NCBI GenBank assembly: GCA_026125445.1
Contig: JAHCLE010000006.1
Coordinates: forward strand, 1-45,804
Direction: 5' to 3'
From: Burkholderiales bacterium
GTDB lineage: Bacteria; Pseudomonadota; Gammaproteobacteria; Burkholderiales; Usitatibacteraceae
DNA: 45,804 nt
The position numbers and the translations under genes are program-made. The notes under the pieces are model-generated. The model had not been told where the DNA came from, made no database searches, and was given only the letters and a program-made list of their open reading frames with translations. Each line of letters opens with the position of its first letter. Within the stretch, counting starts at the first letter, position 1. Below, in pieces: positions 1 through 7,358 of this stretch.

Positions 1-465
1 TCCCATCACGAGATTGATCACGAAGAACGGGAACGCGGGCACCAGCCGCAGCGCGAAGAGGTAGAAGGCGCCCTCCTTCGCGATGCCTTCGTTCACGGGT
101 CTCAACTTGTCGCCGAACTTCGCCTGCACCCAGTCGCGCAGCACGAAGCGCGAGGCGAGGAAGGCGAGGGTCGCCCCGATCGTCGAGGCGAAGGAGATGA
201 TCACCGTGCCCCAGAGGAGCCCGAAGACCGCGCCGCCCGCGAGCGTGAGGATCGCCGCCCCGGGCAGCGACAGTCCCGTCACGGCGACGTAGACGGCGAA
301 GTACGCGGCGGCGGCCTGGAAGGGGTTCGCCCGCACGTACGCCTCGATGGCCGCCTGCTGCGACCGGAAGTACTCGAGCGACAGGAAGCGCCCCAGGTCG
401 AAGGCGAAGTACGCGGCCGCGAGCGCCGCGATCACGGCCAGCAGGGCGAGGCGCCCGCCTTTCAT
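1..465 (-). CDS. TVP38/TMEM64 (DedA-like) family membrane protein, C-terminus cut by window edge
   Basis: Reading from ATG at 465, 155 codons are visible before the window edge. The protein begins with a hydrophobic helix (about residues 5-23), then has a second long hydrophobic stretch containing the glycine/proline-rich segment GLSLPGAAILTLAGGAVFG, and later FPFFVINLVMG. These are hallmarks of the SNARE-associated/TVP38/TMEM64 family of inner-membrane proteins; DedA relatives have been linked to lipid flipping and membrane homeostasis. It starts one base after the stop codon of the metallophosphoesterase-like gene, so it is the third gene of the arsS operon. Its role there is unknown; membrane handling of an arsenolipid or arsenosugar product is only a guess from context. 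Confidence 0.8.
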   Translation of the reverse strand, partial: MKGGRLALLAVIAALAAAYFAFDLGRFLSLEYFRSQQAAIEAYVRANPFQAAAAYFAVYVAVTGLSLPGAAILTLAGGAVFGLLWGTVIISFASTIGATLAFLASRFVLRDWVQAKFGDKLRPVNEGIAKEGAFYLFALRLVPAFPFFVINLVMG

Positions 466-466
466 C

Positions 467-1417
467 TCACGCCGCCTTCGGCAGGGCGCGTTCGCGCGCG
501 AAGGCCGGGCCCTCGGCGATGCGGCGGAAGTAGGCCCGGTGCGCGGCCGACCCTTCCGGCCAGCTCGCGAGGAAGCGCCGCTGCCACGCGGCCGCGTCGT
601 AGCGCACGGCGAGCGCGTCGACGAAGGCGCCGGCCACGCGCGTGCCGTAGAGCGCGCCCTGCGCCGGGCGCACCGAGACGCGCGTCAGCACGCCGAAGCG
701 CTCGCCCGGGAAGTTGGGCATGCCCGCCGCGCCGTTGTTGGCCACCGCCACTTCGCCGCGGCCGAAGTCGAAGGCGCGCAGCGCCGGCAGGCACGTGTGG
801 CTGCTCGCGAAGACGTCCACGCGCGCATCGGCGAAGGCGCTCTCCAGCCAGCGGCGGTGGCCGGGATCGTCGAGGGCGCCGTGCGCGAAGCCCCAGCCCG
901 CGAGCGAGGACGCGTCGCCGTGCACGATGCCCACCTTCGCATCGCCCACCCGCGCCACGAGGTTCATGGGCAGCCGCCCGAGCGCAGCCCGGGCGGCGGG
1001 GAAGCCGCGCGCCGTCTCGCGAAGCCGCGCCAGGATCTCGTTGGAGCGCGCGACCTCGGCGTCGGTCACGTCGGCGGGATAGGCACAGCCGCAGCCCGCG
1101 CCGGAGTCCTCGCCGGCGATCTCGGTCTCCACGTTGCCGCGGATGGCCGCGTGCCGCGCCACCTCCTCCGTCACGCGCCGGAAGTCGTCGGCGGCCGTGT
1201 CGAACCAGTGGAAGTCGCCGTTGAAAGCGAGGGCCACGGGCCCCGCCTCCCGCGCCGCCACGGCGAGGACCTCCTGCAGCGCCTCGACGTTTCCGTAGAG
1301 CCCCCCCACCACGAGGAGCGTGTCGGCCACGAGCTCGGGCTCGCGGTCGAGCGAGCGCGGGGGATAGCGATAGGTCGTCGGGCAGCTTCGACCGGGCCCG
1401 GCGTCGGCGGCCCTCAT
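467..1417 (-). CDS. Metallophosphoesterase-like protein of the arsS operon
   Basis: 316 residues. The start ATG at 1417 overlaps the arsS stop codon (ATGA), which fixes the start. The calcineurin-like fold is suggested by ordered motifs: LLVVGGLYGN (about residues 34-43), NGDFHWFD (66-73), RGNVETE (93-99), VHGD and SSHTC further on. In a standard metallophosphoesterase the first motif is GDxHGN; here the metal-binding Asp and His are Gly39 and Tyr41. The second metal-site Asp68, the GNxE motif and the later His residues are kept. It may therefore bind only one metal or act on an unusual substrate. Tight coupling with arsS suggests a step in arsenosugar metabolism, for example phosphate removal from an intermediate, but this is inference. 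Confidence 0.75.
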   Translation of the reverse strand: MRAADAGPGRSCPTTYRYPPRSLDREPELVADTLLVVGGLYGNVEALQEVLAVAAREAGPVALAFNGDFHWFDTAADDFRRVTEEVARHAAIRGNVETEIAGEDSGAGCGCAYPADVTDAEVARSNEILARLRETARGFPAARAALGRLPMNLVARVGDAKVGIVHGDASSLAGWGFAHGALDDPGHRRWLESAFADARVDVFASSHTCLPALRAFDFGRGEVAVANNGAAGMPNFPGERFGVLTRVSVRPAQGALYGTRVAGAFVDALAVRYDAAAWQRRFLASWPEGSAAHRAYFRRIAEGPAFARERALPKAA

Positions 1418-2379
1418 CCGGCGAGTGCCCCGCCGCAGGAGGAGCCCTGGCCGGCCGTGCAGCCGTAGCAGTGGTCGCGCACGACGATGGGGTTGCCCTC
1501 GAGGTCGCGGCCGAGGACGTCCTTGAGGTGCGGGCGCGCCTTGCCGGCCACCCGCAGGGGAAGCCCCAGCATCTGGTTGAAGTCGCAGTCGTGGAGGTAG
1601 CCCCGCCAGTCCACGCTCACCAGCGTGCGGCACATCACGGTGTCGAGGTTCTCGTCGCGGTGCGCCCCGCGCAGCAGTTGCATGTAGGCGTTGAACTGCC
1701 CCTTGGTGACGAGCGTCGAGCCGAAGCGCTGGATCGGCATGTTGGCGATCGTGAAGAGCGCGTTGAAGGCGATGCCGAAGGCCTCGCCCAGGATGCGCTT
1801 GTAGTCGGCCTCGAGCCTCGCCTGCGCCGGCGGCAGGGTCGGCCCCTGCGGGTTGTAGACGAGGTTCAGCACCAGCCCCGAGCCCTCGCGGCCGTAGCCC
1901 AGCTCGTTCAGGCGGCGGATGGCGCGGATGCTCTTCTCGTAGACGCCCTTGCCGCGCTGGCGGTCGACGAGCTCCTCCGTGTAGCAGGGGAGCGAGGCCA
2001 CGATCTCCACGCCCTGCGCGGCCAGGAACCGCGCGAGGTCCTCCTGGCCCGGCTCCTCCAGGATGGTGAGGTTGCAGCGGTCGATCACGCGCGCGCCCAG
2101 CGTGCGGGCGCGGCGCACCAGGTCGCGGAAGTGCGGGTTGAGCTCGGGCGCGCCGCCGGTGAGGTCCAGCGTCCGCGCGCCGCTCGCGGCGAGGAACTCG
2201 AGCACCTGCGCGACGGTTTCCGGCGCCATCGACTCGGTTCGCGTGGGGCCCGCGTTCACGTGGCAATGCAGGCAGGTCTGGTTGCACGCGTACCCCAGGT
2301 TCACCTGGAGGGTCTCGAGCCGCCGCCTCGCCAGGGGCGGGAAGTCGGTGCCCAGCAGGAGGGGAAGCGTGGCGCGCAT
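1414..2379 (-). CDS. arsS: Arsenosugar biosynthesis radical SAM protein ArsS-like
   Basis: 321 residues, starting at ATG 2379. The radical SAM cluster motif CNQTCLHC (CxxxCxxC) is near residue 32-39, followed by HVNAGPTR and the SAM-binding LDLTGGAPEL. The C-terminal cysteine-rich part contains CRTLVS, DCDFNQMLG and the closing CYGCTAGQGSSCGG, typical of the 'radical SAM/Cys-rich' family to which ArsS belongs. In cyanobacteria ArsS adds the 5'-deoxyadenosyl group from SAM to dimethylarsinous acid, after methylation by ArsM. Some members are selenoproteins; this one has Cys throughout and a normal TGA stop. It heads an operon with a metallophosphoesterase-like gene (ATGA overlap) and a TVP38-type gene. 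ArsM is not visible here and may lie to the left. Family assignment is confident; the arsenic role follows from the family. Confidence 0.85.
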   Translation of the reverse strand: MRATLPLLLGTDFPPLARRRLETLQVNLGYACNQTCLHCHVNAGPTRTESMAPETVAQVLEFLAASGARTLDLTGGAPELNPHFRDLVRRARTLGARVIDRCNLTILEEPGQEDLARFLAAQGVEIVASLPCYTEELVDRQRGKGVYEKSIRAIRRLNELGYGREGSGLVLNLVYNPQGPTLPPAQARLEADYKRILGEAFGIAFNALFTIANMPIQRFGSTLVTKGQFNAYMQLLRGAHRDENLDTVMCRTLVSVDWRGYLHDCDFNQMLGLPLRVAGKARPHLKDVLGRDLEGNPIVVRDHCYGCTAGQGSSCGGALAG

Positions 2380-2507
2380 GGCAGGTGGTATTTCGCTCCC
2401 CGGGTGGTTTCGGTTACGCGCCAGCGCGGGCCGCGGTGCCCCGGCGGCAAGGGACGGCAAATGGTAGCAAATGGCCGGCCGCGGACGGAGGTTCCGCGCG
2501 GCGGGCT

Positions 2508-3242
2508 TCAGGCCCGCACGTAGATCCAGCCGGCGCGCAGGCGCTCGACCACCTCGTGCAGAGCCGAGGTGGCGACCTTCGTCCCCGCCACGAGCTCGAC
2601 CGCCTGGCCGGCGGCGCGACGGCGCTCGATCGTCTGCCCGCAGGCGACGAACGACACGCCGGGATGCTCGCGGCGGATCGCCGCCAGGCGCGCGGCGAGC
2701 GCCGCGTCGCCCGCGCGGAAGAGGTCGAGTCCCGGGCCATTGGCCACGATCTCGAGCTCGATCGGCCGGCCGTTGGCGGCGGCGTCGCGCAGCAGGTCCT
2801 CCACCTCGTCGAGCGCCGAGGAGAGCGCCTCGCGCCCGGCGGAGCTCACGTGCACGAGGACCTTGCCCTCCTTGAGCGAGCCCCAGTCGCTGCGAAGCGA
2901 GTGCCAGTCCCCGCTCAGGGCGTAGGCCGAGGCGGCGTCCAGCGCCGGCGGGCGGTTGAGCGCCGCGTGGCCGAACCAGCCCGCCACCGCAAAAACGAGG
3001 CTGGAGGCCACGAGCGCGAGCCACCCGGGCATCCGGCGCCGCGAGCGCGGCCGGCCGGCCGGGGGGATGACGGCGTAGGCGTGCCGCACCTTCTCCTTCA
3101 GCGCCCGCATCCGGCACACCTCCTCGCGCAGCCACGCGTCGCCTTCGACCGCCTGCGCCACGCTCGCCCACTCCGCGCCGTCGAGCTGGCCGTCGACGAA
3201 CGCGCCCAGCATCTCTTCCGAAACCTTGGGTTCCAGGCTCAT
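2508..3242 (-). CDS. Membrane anti-sigma factor with a periplasmic DsrE-like domain
   Basis: 244 residues; ATG at 3242 overlaps the sigma factor stop codon (ATGA), so the two are translationally coupled. Residues 1-55 form a short acidic/helical cytosolic part (LGAFVDGQLDGAEW) that resembles anti-sigma N-termini but has no HxxxCxxC zinc motif. A basic stretch (RPRSRRR, 64-70) precedes one transmembrane helix (about 74-92). Residues 127-244 match the divergent secreted DsrE-like protein: LEIVANGPGL against VEIVAYGPGL, SFVACGQTI against TLIACENTM, and GWIYVRA against GWAYVRP. It should hold the sigma factor at the inner membrane and sense something with the periplasmic domain. The sensed signal is unknown. 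Confidence 0.85.
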   Translation of the reverse strand: MSLEPKVSEEMLGAFVDGQLDGAEWASVAQAVEGDAWLREEVCRMRALKEKVRHAYAVIPPAGRPRSRRRMPGWLALVASSLVFAVAGWFGHAALNRPPALDAASAYALSGDWHSLRSDWGSLKEGKVLVHVSSAGREALSSALDEVEDLLRDAAANGRPIELEIVANGPGLDLFRAGDAALAARLAAIRREHPGVSFVACGQTIERRRAAGQAVELVAGTKVATSALHEVVERLRAGWIYVRA

Positions 3243-3799
3243 TTCACGCTCCGCAATCGCATTCCCAGCGCGTCCTTGGCGACGGGCTCGAGCGCGTCGC
3301 GAAGCGCGCGCCGCGCCCGGCACAGCCGGCTCATCACGGTGCCGATGGGGATCCCGAGCGCCTCCGCGGCCTCCGTGTAGCTCATTTCCTCCAGGTCGAC
3401 CAGCGTGACCACCTGCCGCTGCGCGAGCGGAAGTCCCGCGACGGCGCTGCGAACCCGCGCCACGAGTTCGGCGTCGACGCGCGACTCCTCCGGCGTGGCG
3501 CCGTCGGCCGCCACGCTTTCCTCGATGGCCTCGATGTCGACGAAGTCGCGGGCTTCGCGCAGGTGGTCGCGAAGGCAGTTGGCGAGGATCTGCAGCAGCC
3601 ACGCGCGCAGCCGCGCGGGGTCGCGCAGCTGGGCGCAGGCGCGAAGCCCCTTCTCCACCGCCGCCTGCGCGAGATCGTCGGCCAGGGCGCGGTCGTGGCA
3701 CCAGGCGTAGGCCATGCGGCAGAGCATGTCGCGCGACCCCTCGATCTCGCGGCGCAGCGCCGGATCCCGCCCGAAAAGCACCTCGATTCCCATGGCCAT
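3239..3799 (-). CDS. ECF-type RNA polymerase sigma factor
   Basis: 186 residues from ATG 3799; a second in-frame ATG lies at 3793. Region 2 is visible as MLCRMAYAWCHDRALADDLAQ (about 25-44) and region 4 as LPLAQRQVV, SYTEAAEALGIPIGTVMSRL and CRARRALRDAL near the C-terminus, the standard two-domain ECF layout with no extra domain. It is followed with a 4-base overlap by its anti-sigma factor. The upstream region carries an ECF-like promoter with the same motif on both strands, so it likely activates itself and the divergent dsrE-like gene. No Shine-Dalgarno sequence precedes either start, and the predicted transcript starts only a few bases before the first ATG, so translation may be leaderless. 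Confidence 0.92.
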   Translation of the reverse strand: MAMGIEVLFGRDPALRREIEGSRDMLCRMAYAWCHDRALADDLAQAAVEKGLRACAQLRDPARLRAWLLQILANCLRDHLREARDFVDIEAIEESVAADGATPEESRVDAELVARVRSAVAGLPLAQRQVVTLVDLEEMSYTEAAEALGIPIGTVMSRLCRARRALRDALEPVAKDALGMRLRSVK

Positions 3800-3808
3800 G
3801 ACACCGTT

Positions 3809-3834
3809 GACGCCGACGAGGCGACGATTATTCC
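3809..3834 (-). promoter_or_regulatory. Predicted ECF promoter of the sigma/anti-sigma operon
   Basis: On the minus strand GGAATA (3834-3829), a 16-base spacer, then CGTC (3812-3809). This matches the general ECF promoter form (GGAA-type -35, CGTN -10) and is identical in motif and spacing to the divergent promoter at 3867-3892. A transcription start near 3802 would leave only a few bases before ATG 3799. Confidence 0.65.
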
Positions 3835-3866
3835 CGCGGAAAGACCTTGTGGGAAGCGGGGGATCG

Positions 3867-3892
3867 GGAATAACGGCGGCGCCCCGCGCGTC
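3867..3892 (+). promoter_or_regulatory. Predicted ECF promoter of the secreted DsrE-like gene
   Basis: GGAATA (3867-3872), a 16-base spacer, then CGTC (3889-3892). The same hexamer, spacer and -10 occur on the opposite strand for the sigma operon. This supports recognition of both promoters by the neighbouring ECF factor. The start ATG lies about 55 bases downstream of the expected transcription start. Confidence 0.65.
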
Positions 3893-3953
3893 CCATCACC
3901 GGAAGCGTCGACCCGCGGCGCCCCGAAACGACCGACAACGAACGGAGGAGCCG

Positions 3954-4400
3954 ATGAACCGCAACCTGACAGCCACCTTACTTGCCGCGGCGATTCTCCT
4001 CGCCCCCGGCCTGGCGGGCGCCCAGTCCGCCGCCCACGCCTCCACGATGGGATCCGCCCGCCACCACGTGGTCATCCAGGTGAGCGACGCCGACCCCGCG
4101 AAGTGGAACCTCGCCCTCAACAACGCGCGCAACGTCCAGGAGGACCTCGGCATGGACAACGTGGACGTCGAGATCGTGGCCTACGGCCCGGGGCTGCCGA
4201 TGCTCAAGACGGACTCGCCCGTGGCCCAGCGCGTGGCCAGCGCCACCGCGCAGGGCGTGACGCTCATCGCCTGCGAGAACACGATGAAGAACACCAAGGT
4301 GGAGCGCAGCCAGATCCTGCCCGGCGTGAAGTTCCAGGGCGCGGGCGTGGTGCACATCATGAAGCGCGAGAAGGAAGGCTGGGCCTACGTCCGGCCCTGA
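3954..4400 (+). CDS. Secreted DsrE-like protein, predicted target of the ECF sigma factor
   Basis: 148 residues, with GGAGGAG at 3944-3950 before ATG 3954. An N-terminal signal peptide is clear (MNRNLTATLLAAAILLAPGL, then AGAQ), so the product is periplasmic. The mature part has the DsrE/DsrF-like alpha/beta fold pattern: HHVVIQVSD, NVDVEIVAYGPGLPML, GVTLIACENTM and the C-terminal GWAYVRP. DsrE-type proteins bind or relay sulfur through a cysteine; the cysteine in the LIACENT motif is the only one in the mature protein. Divergently placed from the sigma/anti-sigma pair and preceded by a matching ECF promoter. The anti-sigma factor carries a paralogous domain, so the two may compete for, or report on, the same ligand. 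The biochemical role is unproven. Confidence 0.85.
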   Translation: MNRNLTATLLAAAILLAPGLAGAQSAAHASTMGSARHHVVIQVSDADPAKWNLALNNARNVQEDLGMDNVDVEIVAYGPGLPMLKTDSPVAQRVASATAQGVTLIACENTMKNTKVERSQILPGVKFQGAGVVHIMKREKEGWAYVRP

Positions 4401-4451
4401 CCCCGCGGGAGCGCGATAGACTGGGCGCCCCTGCCCGCAAGGGACGCGCCC

Positions 4452-5285
4452 ATGCCCTCCGATACCTCCCGCGCCGACGGCGCCCGCCTCGATTTCGCGG
4501 GCGCCATGAGCTACGGCGACTACCTGCATCTCGACGCGGTCCTGGGCGCTCAGCACCCGCGCTCCGGGGACCACAACGAGATGCTCTTCATCGTGCAGCA
4601 CCAGGCGAGCGAGCTGTGGATGAAGCTCGTGCTGCACGAGCTCCTCGCCGCCCGCTCGCGCGTGCGCGAGGCCGACCTGGCCCCGGCCGCCAAGATGCTC
4701 GCGCGCGTGGCCCGCATCATGGCGCAGCTCAACCAGTCCTGGGACGTGCTCTCGACGCTCACCCCGTCGGAATACTCGTCCTTCCGCGCGAGCCTGGGCA
4801 GCGCCTCCGGGTTCCAGTCGTGGCAGTACCGCATGATCGAGTTCGCGCTCGGTGCCAGGAGCGCGGTGATGATGGAGCCGCACCGCCACCGCCCGGACCT
4901 CGTCGCACCCCTGGAGGCGCTGCACCGCGAACCTTCCCTCTACGACGAGGCGGTGCGGCTGCTGGCGCGGCGGGGCTTCGCTCTCGCGCCGCAGGCCGTG
5001 GAGCGCGACTGGAGCGAGGCGCGCGCCTTCGACGAGACGGTGTGCGAGGCCTGGGTCCGCGTCTACCGCGACACGACTCGCCACTGGGACCTCTACGAGC
5101 TCGCCGAGAAGCTCGTGGACCTCGAGGACGCCTTCCGGCAGTGGCGCTTCCGGCACGCGACCACGGTGGAGCGCATCATCGGCTTCAAGCGCGGGACCGG
5201 CGGCACCTCCGGCGTGCAGTACCTCAGGCGCGTCCAGGAAGGCGTGCTCTTCCCCGAGCTCTGGCGCGCCCGCACCGCGCTCTGA
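4452..5285 (+). CDS. kynA: Tryptophan 2,3-dioxygenase
   Basis: 277 residues, the usual bacterial length. It opens the indole ring of L-tryptophan with O2 to give N-formylkynurenine, the first step of the kynurenine pathway, in the cytoplasm. Visible family motifs: [10 protein letters not shown], the distal-pocket [24 protein letters not shown], the proximal heme histidine in [11 protein letters not shown], and the substrate loop [12 protein letters not shown]. All key residues I can place are present. It stands alone: no kynB or kynU follows; the next gene is a CYTH-CHAD protein 70 bases downstream. An alternative start downstream (MSYGDY) would remove about 18 poorly conserved residues. Confidence 0.95.
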   Translation: MPSDTSRADGARLDFAGAMSYGDYLHLDAVLGAQHPRSGDHNEMLFIVQHQASELWMKLVLHELLAARSRVREADLAPAAKMLARVARIMAQLNQSWDVLSTLTPSEYSSFRASLGSASGFQSWQYRMIEFALGARSAVMMEPHRHRPDLVAPLEALHREPSLYDEAVRLLARRGFALAPQAVERDWSEARAFDETVCEAWVRVYRDTTRHWDLYELAEKLVDLEDAFRQWRFRHATTVERIIGFKRGTGGTSGVQYLRRVQEGVLFPELWRARTAL

Positions 5286-5355
5286 GCCCCGCGCGCCGAG
5301 GTGGAAGGCCGCGCGATTCTTGCGTAGTGTGGAGGTGCGCGCTGCCCGCACTCCC

Positions 5356-6891
5356 ATGGCGACCGAACCCCGAGAAACAGAACTGAAGCTCGTCCTCGCC
5401 CCCGGCGAGGGCGCGAGGGTGCCTCTCGTCGCCCCGCTCGCGGGCCTCGAGGGCCGCTCGAGCCGCTTCAGCGCCCTCTACTTCGACACGCCCACGCGCG
5501 AGCTCTCCCGCCACGGCCTGGGGCTCCGCCTGCGCCGCGAGGGGCGCCACTGGAGGGCCACGCTGAAGGCCTCCGGCGATTCGTCCGGGGGACTGCACCA
5601 GCGCCCCGAGTGGGAATACCCCATGCCCGGAGCGCAGCTGGATCTCTCGCGGTTCGCGAACACGCCGCTCGCGGAGCTGCCGGGCGCCGACACGCTGCAC
5701 GAGCGGCTCTCGCCCATCCTCGCGACCGAGTTCCGGCGCACGCGCTGGCAGCTCGAGCCCCAGCCCGGGTCCCGGGTGGAAGTGGCGCTCGACCAGGGAC
5801 GGATCGTGGCGCGCGGCCGCGAGTCCCCCATCGAGGAGGTCGAGATCGAGGTGCTGGAGGGGCCGGCTTCCGCGGCCTTCGCCGTGGCCGAGGCCCTCGC
5901 GAAGGGCGTGGCGATGCGCCCGGAGCCCGCCTCGAAGCTGGCCCGCGGCCTCACGCTCGCCTCGACGGCGCGGGCGCGTCCCGTCCACGCCGCCCGCCTT
6001 TCGATCGCCGACGCTCCCGACGCGCGCGAGGCCGCGCGCCGCATCGCCGCCGCGTGCCTCGCGCACGCGCAGGCCAACGAGTCCGGCGTCCTCGATTCGG
6101 CCGACGTGGAGTTCGTCCACCAGTTGCGGGTGGCGCTGCGCCGCCTGCGCTCGGCGATGCGCCTGTTCCGCGACGCGGTGCTGCCCGGCGAGGACGCCGC
6201 CTTCGCCGAGGACCTGCGCTGGGCGGCGGGGCTGCTCGGCCGCTGCCGGGACTGGGACGTGTTCGTGTCGGAAACGCTGCCCCCCCTCGTGGCCGCCCAC
6301 GGCGATGCGGCTGCGGGCAAGGTCCTGCTCGCCCGCGCAAGGGCGCGCCAGCGCGAGGCCCGCCGCGCCGCGCGCGAGGCGATCGTCTCGCCGCGCTACG
6401 GCCTCGCCATGATCCGCCTCGCGCGCTGGGTTTCGGCGCCCGCCGAGCCCCCGGAAGGCGTGGAGCCCCTCGAGGACTTCGCCTCGCGCCGGCTGCGCAA
6501 GGGGGCGAAGCGCGTGTCGCAGGGCGCCACGGCCTTCCCCACGCTCGACGCGCCGGCCCGCCACCGCCTGCGCATCCTGGTCAAGCGCCAGCGCTACGCG
6601 GTCGAGTTCCTGGGCTCCCTCTTCAAGGCGCGCCCCGCGCGCCGCCATGTCCGGGCGCTTTCCCGGGTGCAGGACGCGCTCGGGCTCGCCAACGACTGCG
6701 CCAACGCCCTGGCCCACGTGCGCGAGCTCTCTCCCCCGCCCGAGTTCCTGGAATTCGCGCGCGGCTGGTTCGCGGCCCGGGAAGCGGCTGGCGTCGAGGC
6801 CGCCGCCCGGGCCATTGCGCAAGCTTCGGGGGAACGCCGCTTCTGGCGCCGCAAGCCGGCGGCCGCCCCGGAAGTCCCTCCGCCCGCTTGA
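5356..6891 (+). CDS. CYTH and CHAD domain protein
   Basis: 511 residues from ATG 5356; the frame stays open further upstream, but the start chosen places the CYTH signature ETELKL (ExExK) near residue 7 as usual. Residues 1-200 form a CYTH/triphosphate tunnel domain (YFDTPTRELSRHGLGLRLR, EVEIEVLEG). Residues 215-500 form a CHAD domain with the histidine-rich helices VHQLRVALRRLRSAMRLF and HRLRILVKRQRYAVEFLG. CYTH-CHAD proteins are inorganic triphosphatases, and CHAD domains bind polyphosphate. A polyphosphate:AMP phosphotransferase lies two genes downstream, which supports a polyphosphate role. The CYTH domain may hydrolyse triphosphate while CHAD docks the polymer. Confidence 0.9.
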   Translation: MATEPRETELKLVLAPGEGARVPLVAPLAGLEGRSSRFSALYFDTPTRELSRHGLGLRLRREGRHWRATLKASGDSSGGLHQRPEWEYPMPGAQLDLSRFANTPLAELPGADTLHERLSPILATEFRRTRWQLEPQPGSRVEVALDQGRIVARGRESPIEEVEIEVLEGPASAAFAVAEALAKGVAMRPEPASKLARGLTLASTARARPVHAARLSIADAPDAREAARRIAAACLAHAQANESGVLDSADVEFVHQLRVALRRLRSAMRLFRDAVLPGEDAAFAEDLRWAAGLLGRCRDWDVFVSETLPPLVAAHGDAAAGKVLLARARARQREARRAAREAIVSPRYGLAMIRLARWVSAPAEPPEGVEPLEDFASRRLRKGAKRVSQGATAFPTLDAPARHRLRILVKRQRYAVEFLGSLFKARPARRHVRALSRVQDALGLANDCANALAHVRELSPPPEFLEFARGWFAAREAAGVEAAARAIAQASGERRFWRRKPAAAPEVPPPA

Positions 6892-6957
6892 TCCAAGACA
6901 AGGGACGCACCCCCCCGGGTGGGAGACTGGGGAGGCGCGCGCAGGCCCGCGACCCCC

Positions 6958-7314
6958 ATGCGCCCTGTCACCCTCCCCGCCATCGCCCTCTGCACGCTCC
7001 TCGCGACGCCGGCCGCGGCCGGTGACGCGCTGCGCGGCCGTGCGCTGTACGAGGGCGGATGCACCGGATGCCACGCCGAGAGCGTGCACGGCCGGGCGCA
7101 CCGGCAGGCGGCCGACTTCGAGTCGGTGCGCCGCTGGGTGCGGCGATGGAGCGAGAACCTGGGCCTGAAGTGGAACGAGGACGAGGTGAGCGACGTCGCC
7201 ATCCACCTGAACGAGCGCTACTACCGGTTCGCCTGCCCGCCGGCGGACTGCAAGGCCACCGGGAGCCTCGACGCCGGCGCGAGCCGCCTCGCGTTGCGCG
7301 CGCGGCCCCGTTGA
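6958..7314 (+). CDS. Small periplasmic c-type cytochrome
   Basis: 118 residues from ATG 6958, chosen because a clean signal peptide follows at once (MRPVTLPAIALCTLLATPAAAG). One heme-binding CTGCH motif lies about residue 37-41. After it there is no methionine at all in the mature protein, so the usual His/Met ligation is not possible; a histidine such as those in VHGRAHR could be the sixth ligand. The remainder (SVRRWVRRWSENLGLKWNED, EVSDVAIHLNERYYRF) resembles small diheme/monoheme cytochromes found beside oxidases or sensory proteins. It lies between the CYTH-CHAD and polyphosphate kinase genes; a functional link with them is not evident. The electron partner is unknown. Confidence 0.85.
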   Translation: MRPVTLPAIALCTLLATPAAAGDALRGRALYEGGCTGCHAESVHGRAHRQAADFESVRRWVRRWSENLGLKWNEDEVSDVAIHLNERYYRFACPPADCKATGSLDAGASRLALRARPR

Positions 7315-7358
7315 AGGTACCGTGACGGGCAGCGAGACCGCCGAAGGGAGAGTCCGCG

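Noticed and set aside
1414-1416. TGA at the end of arsS as a possible selenocysteine codon
   Set aside because: The cysteine-rich motif is complete before the TGA, the next gene starts at this very codon (ATGA), and downstream codons in that frame show no family residues.
2461-2471. Extended -10-like TGCTACCAT before arsS
   Set aside because: No -35 partner and only partial matches; too weak to list as a promoter.
347-2523. Long open frames on the plus strand opposite the arsS operon
   Set aside because: Arg/Ala/Gly-rich translations without recognisable motifs; they are shadows caused by high GC and codon bias of the real minus-strand genes.
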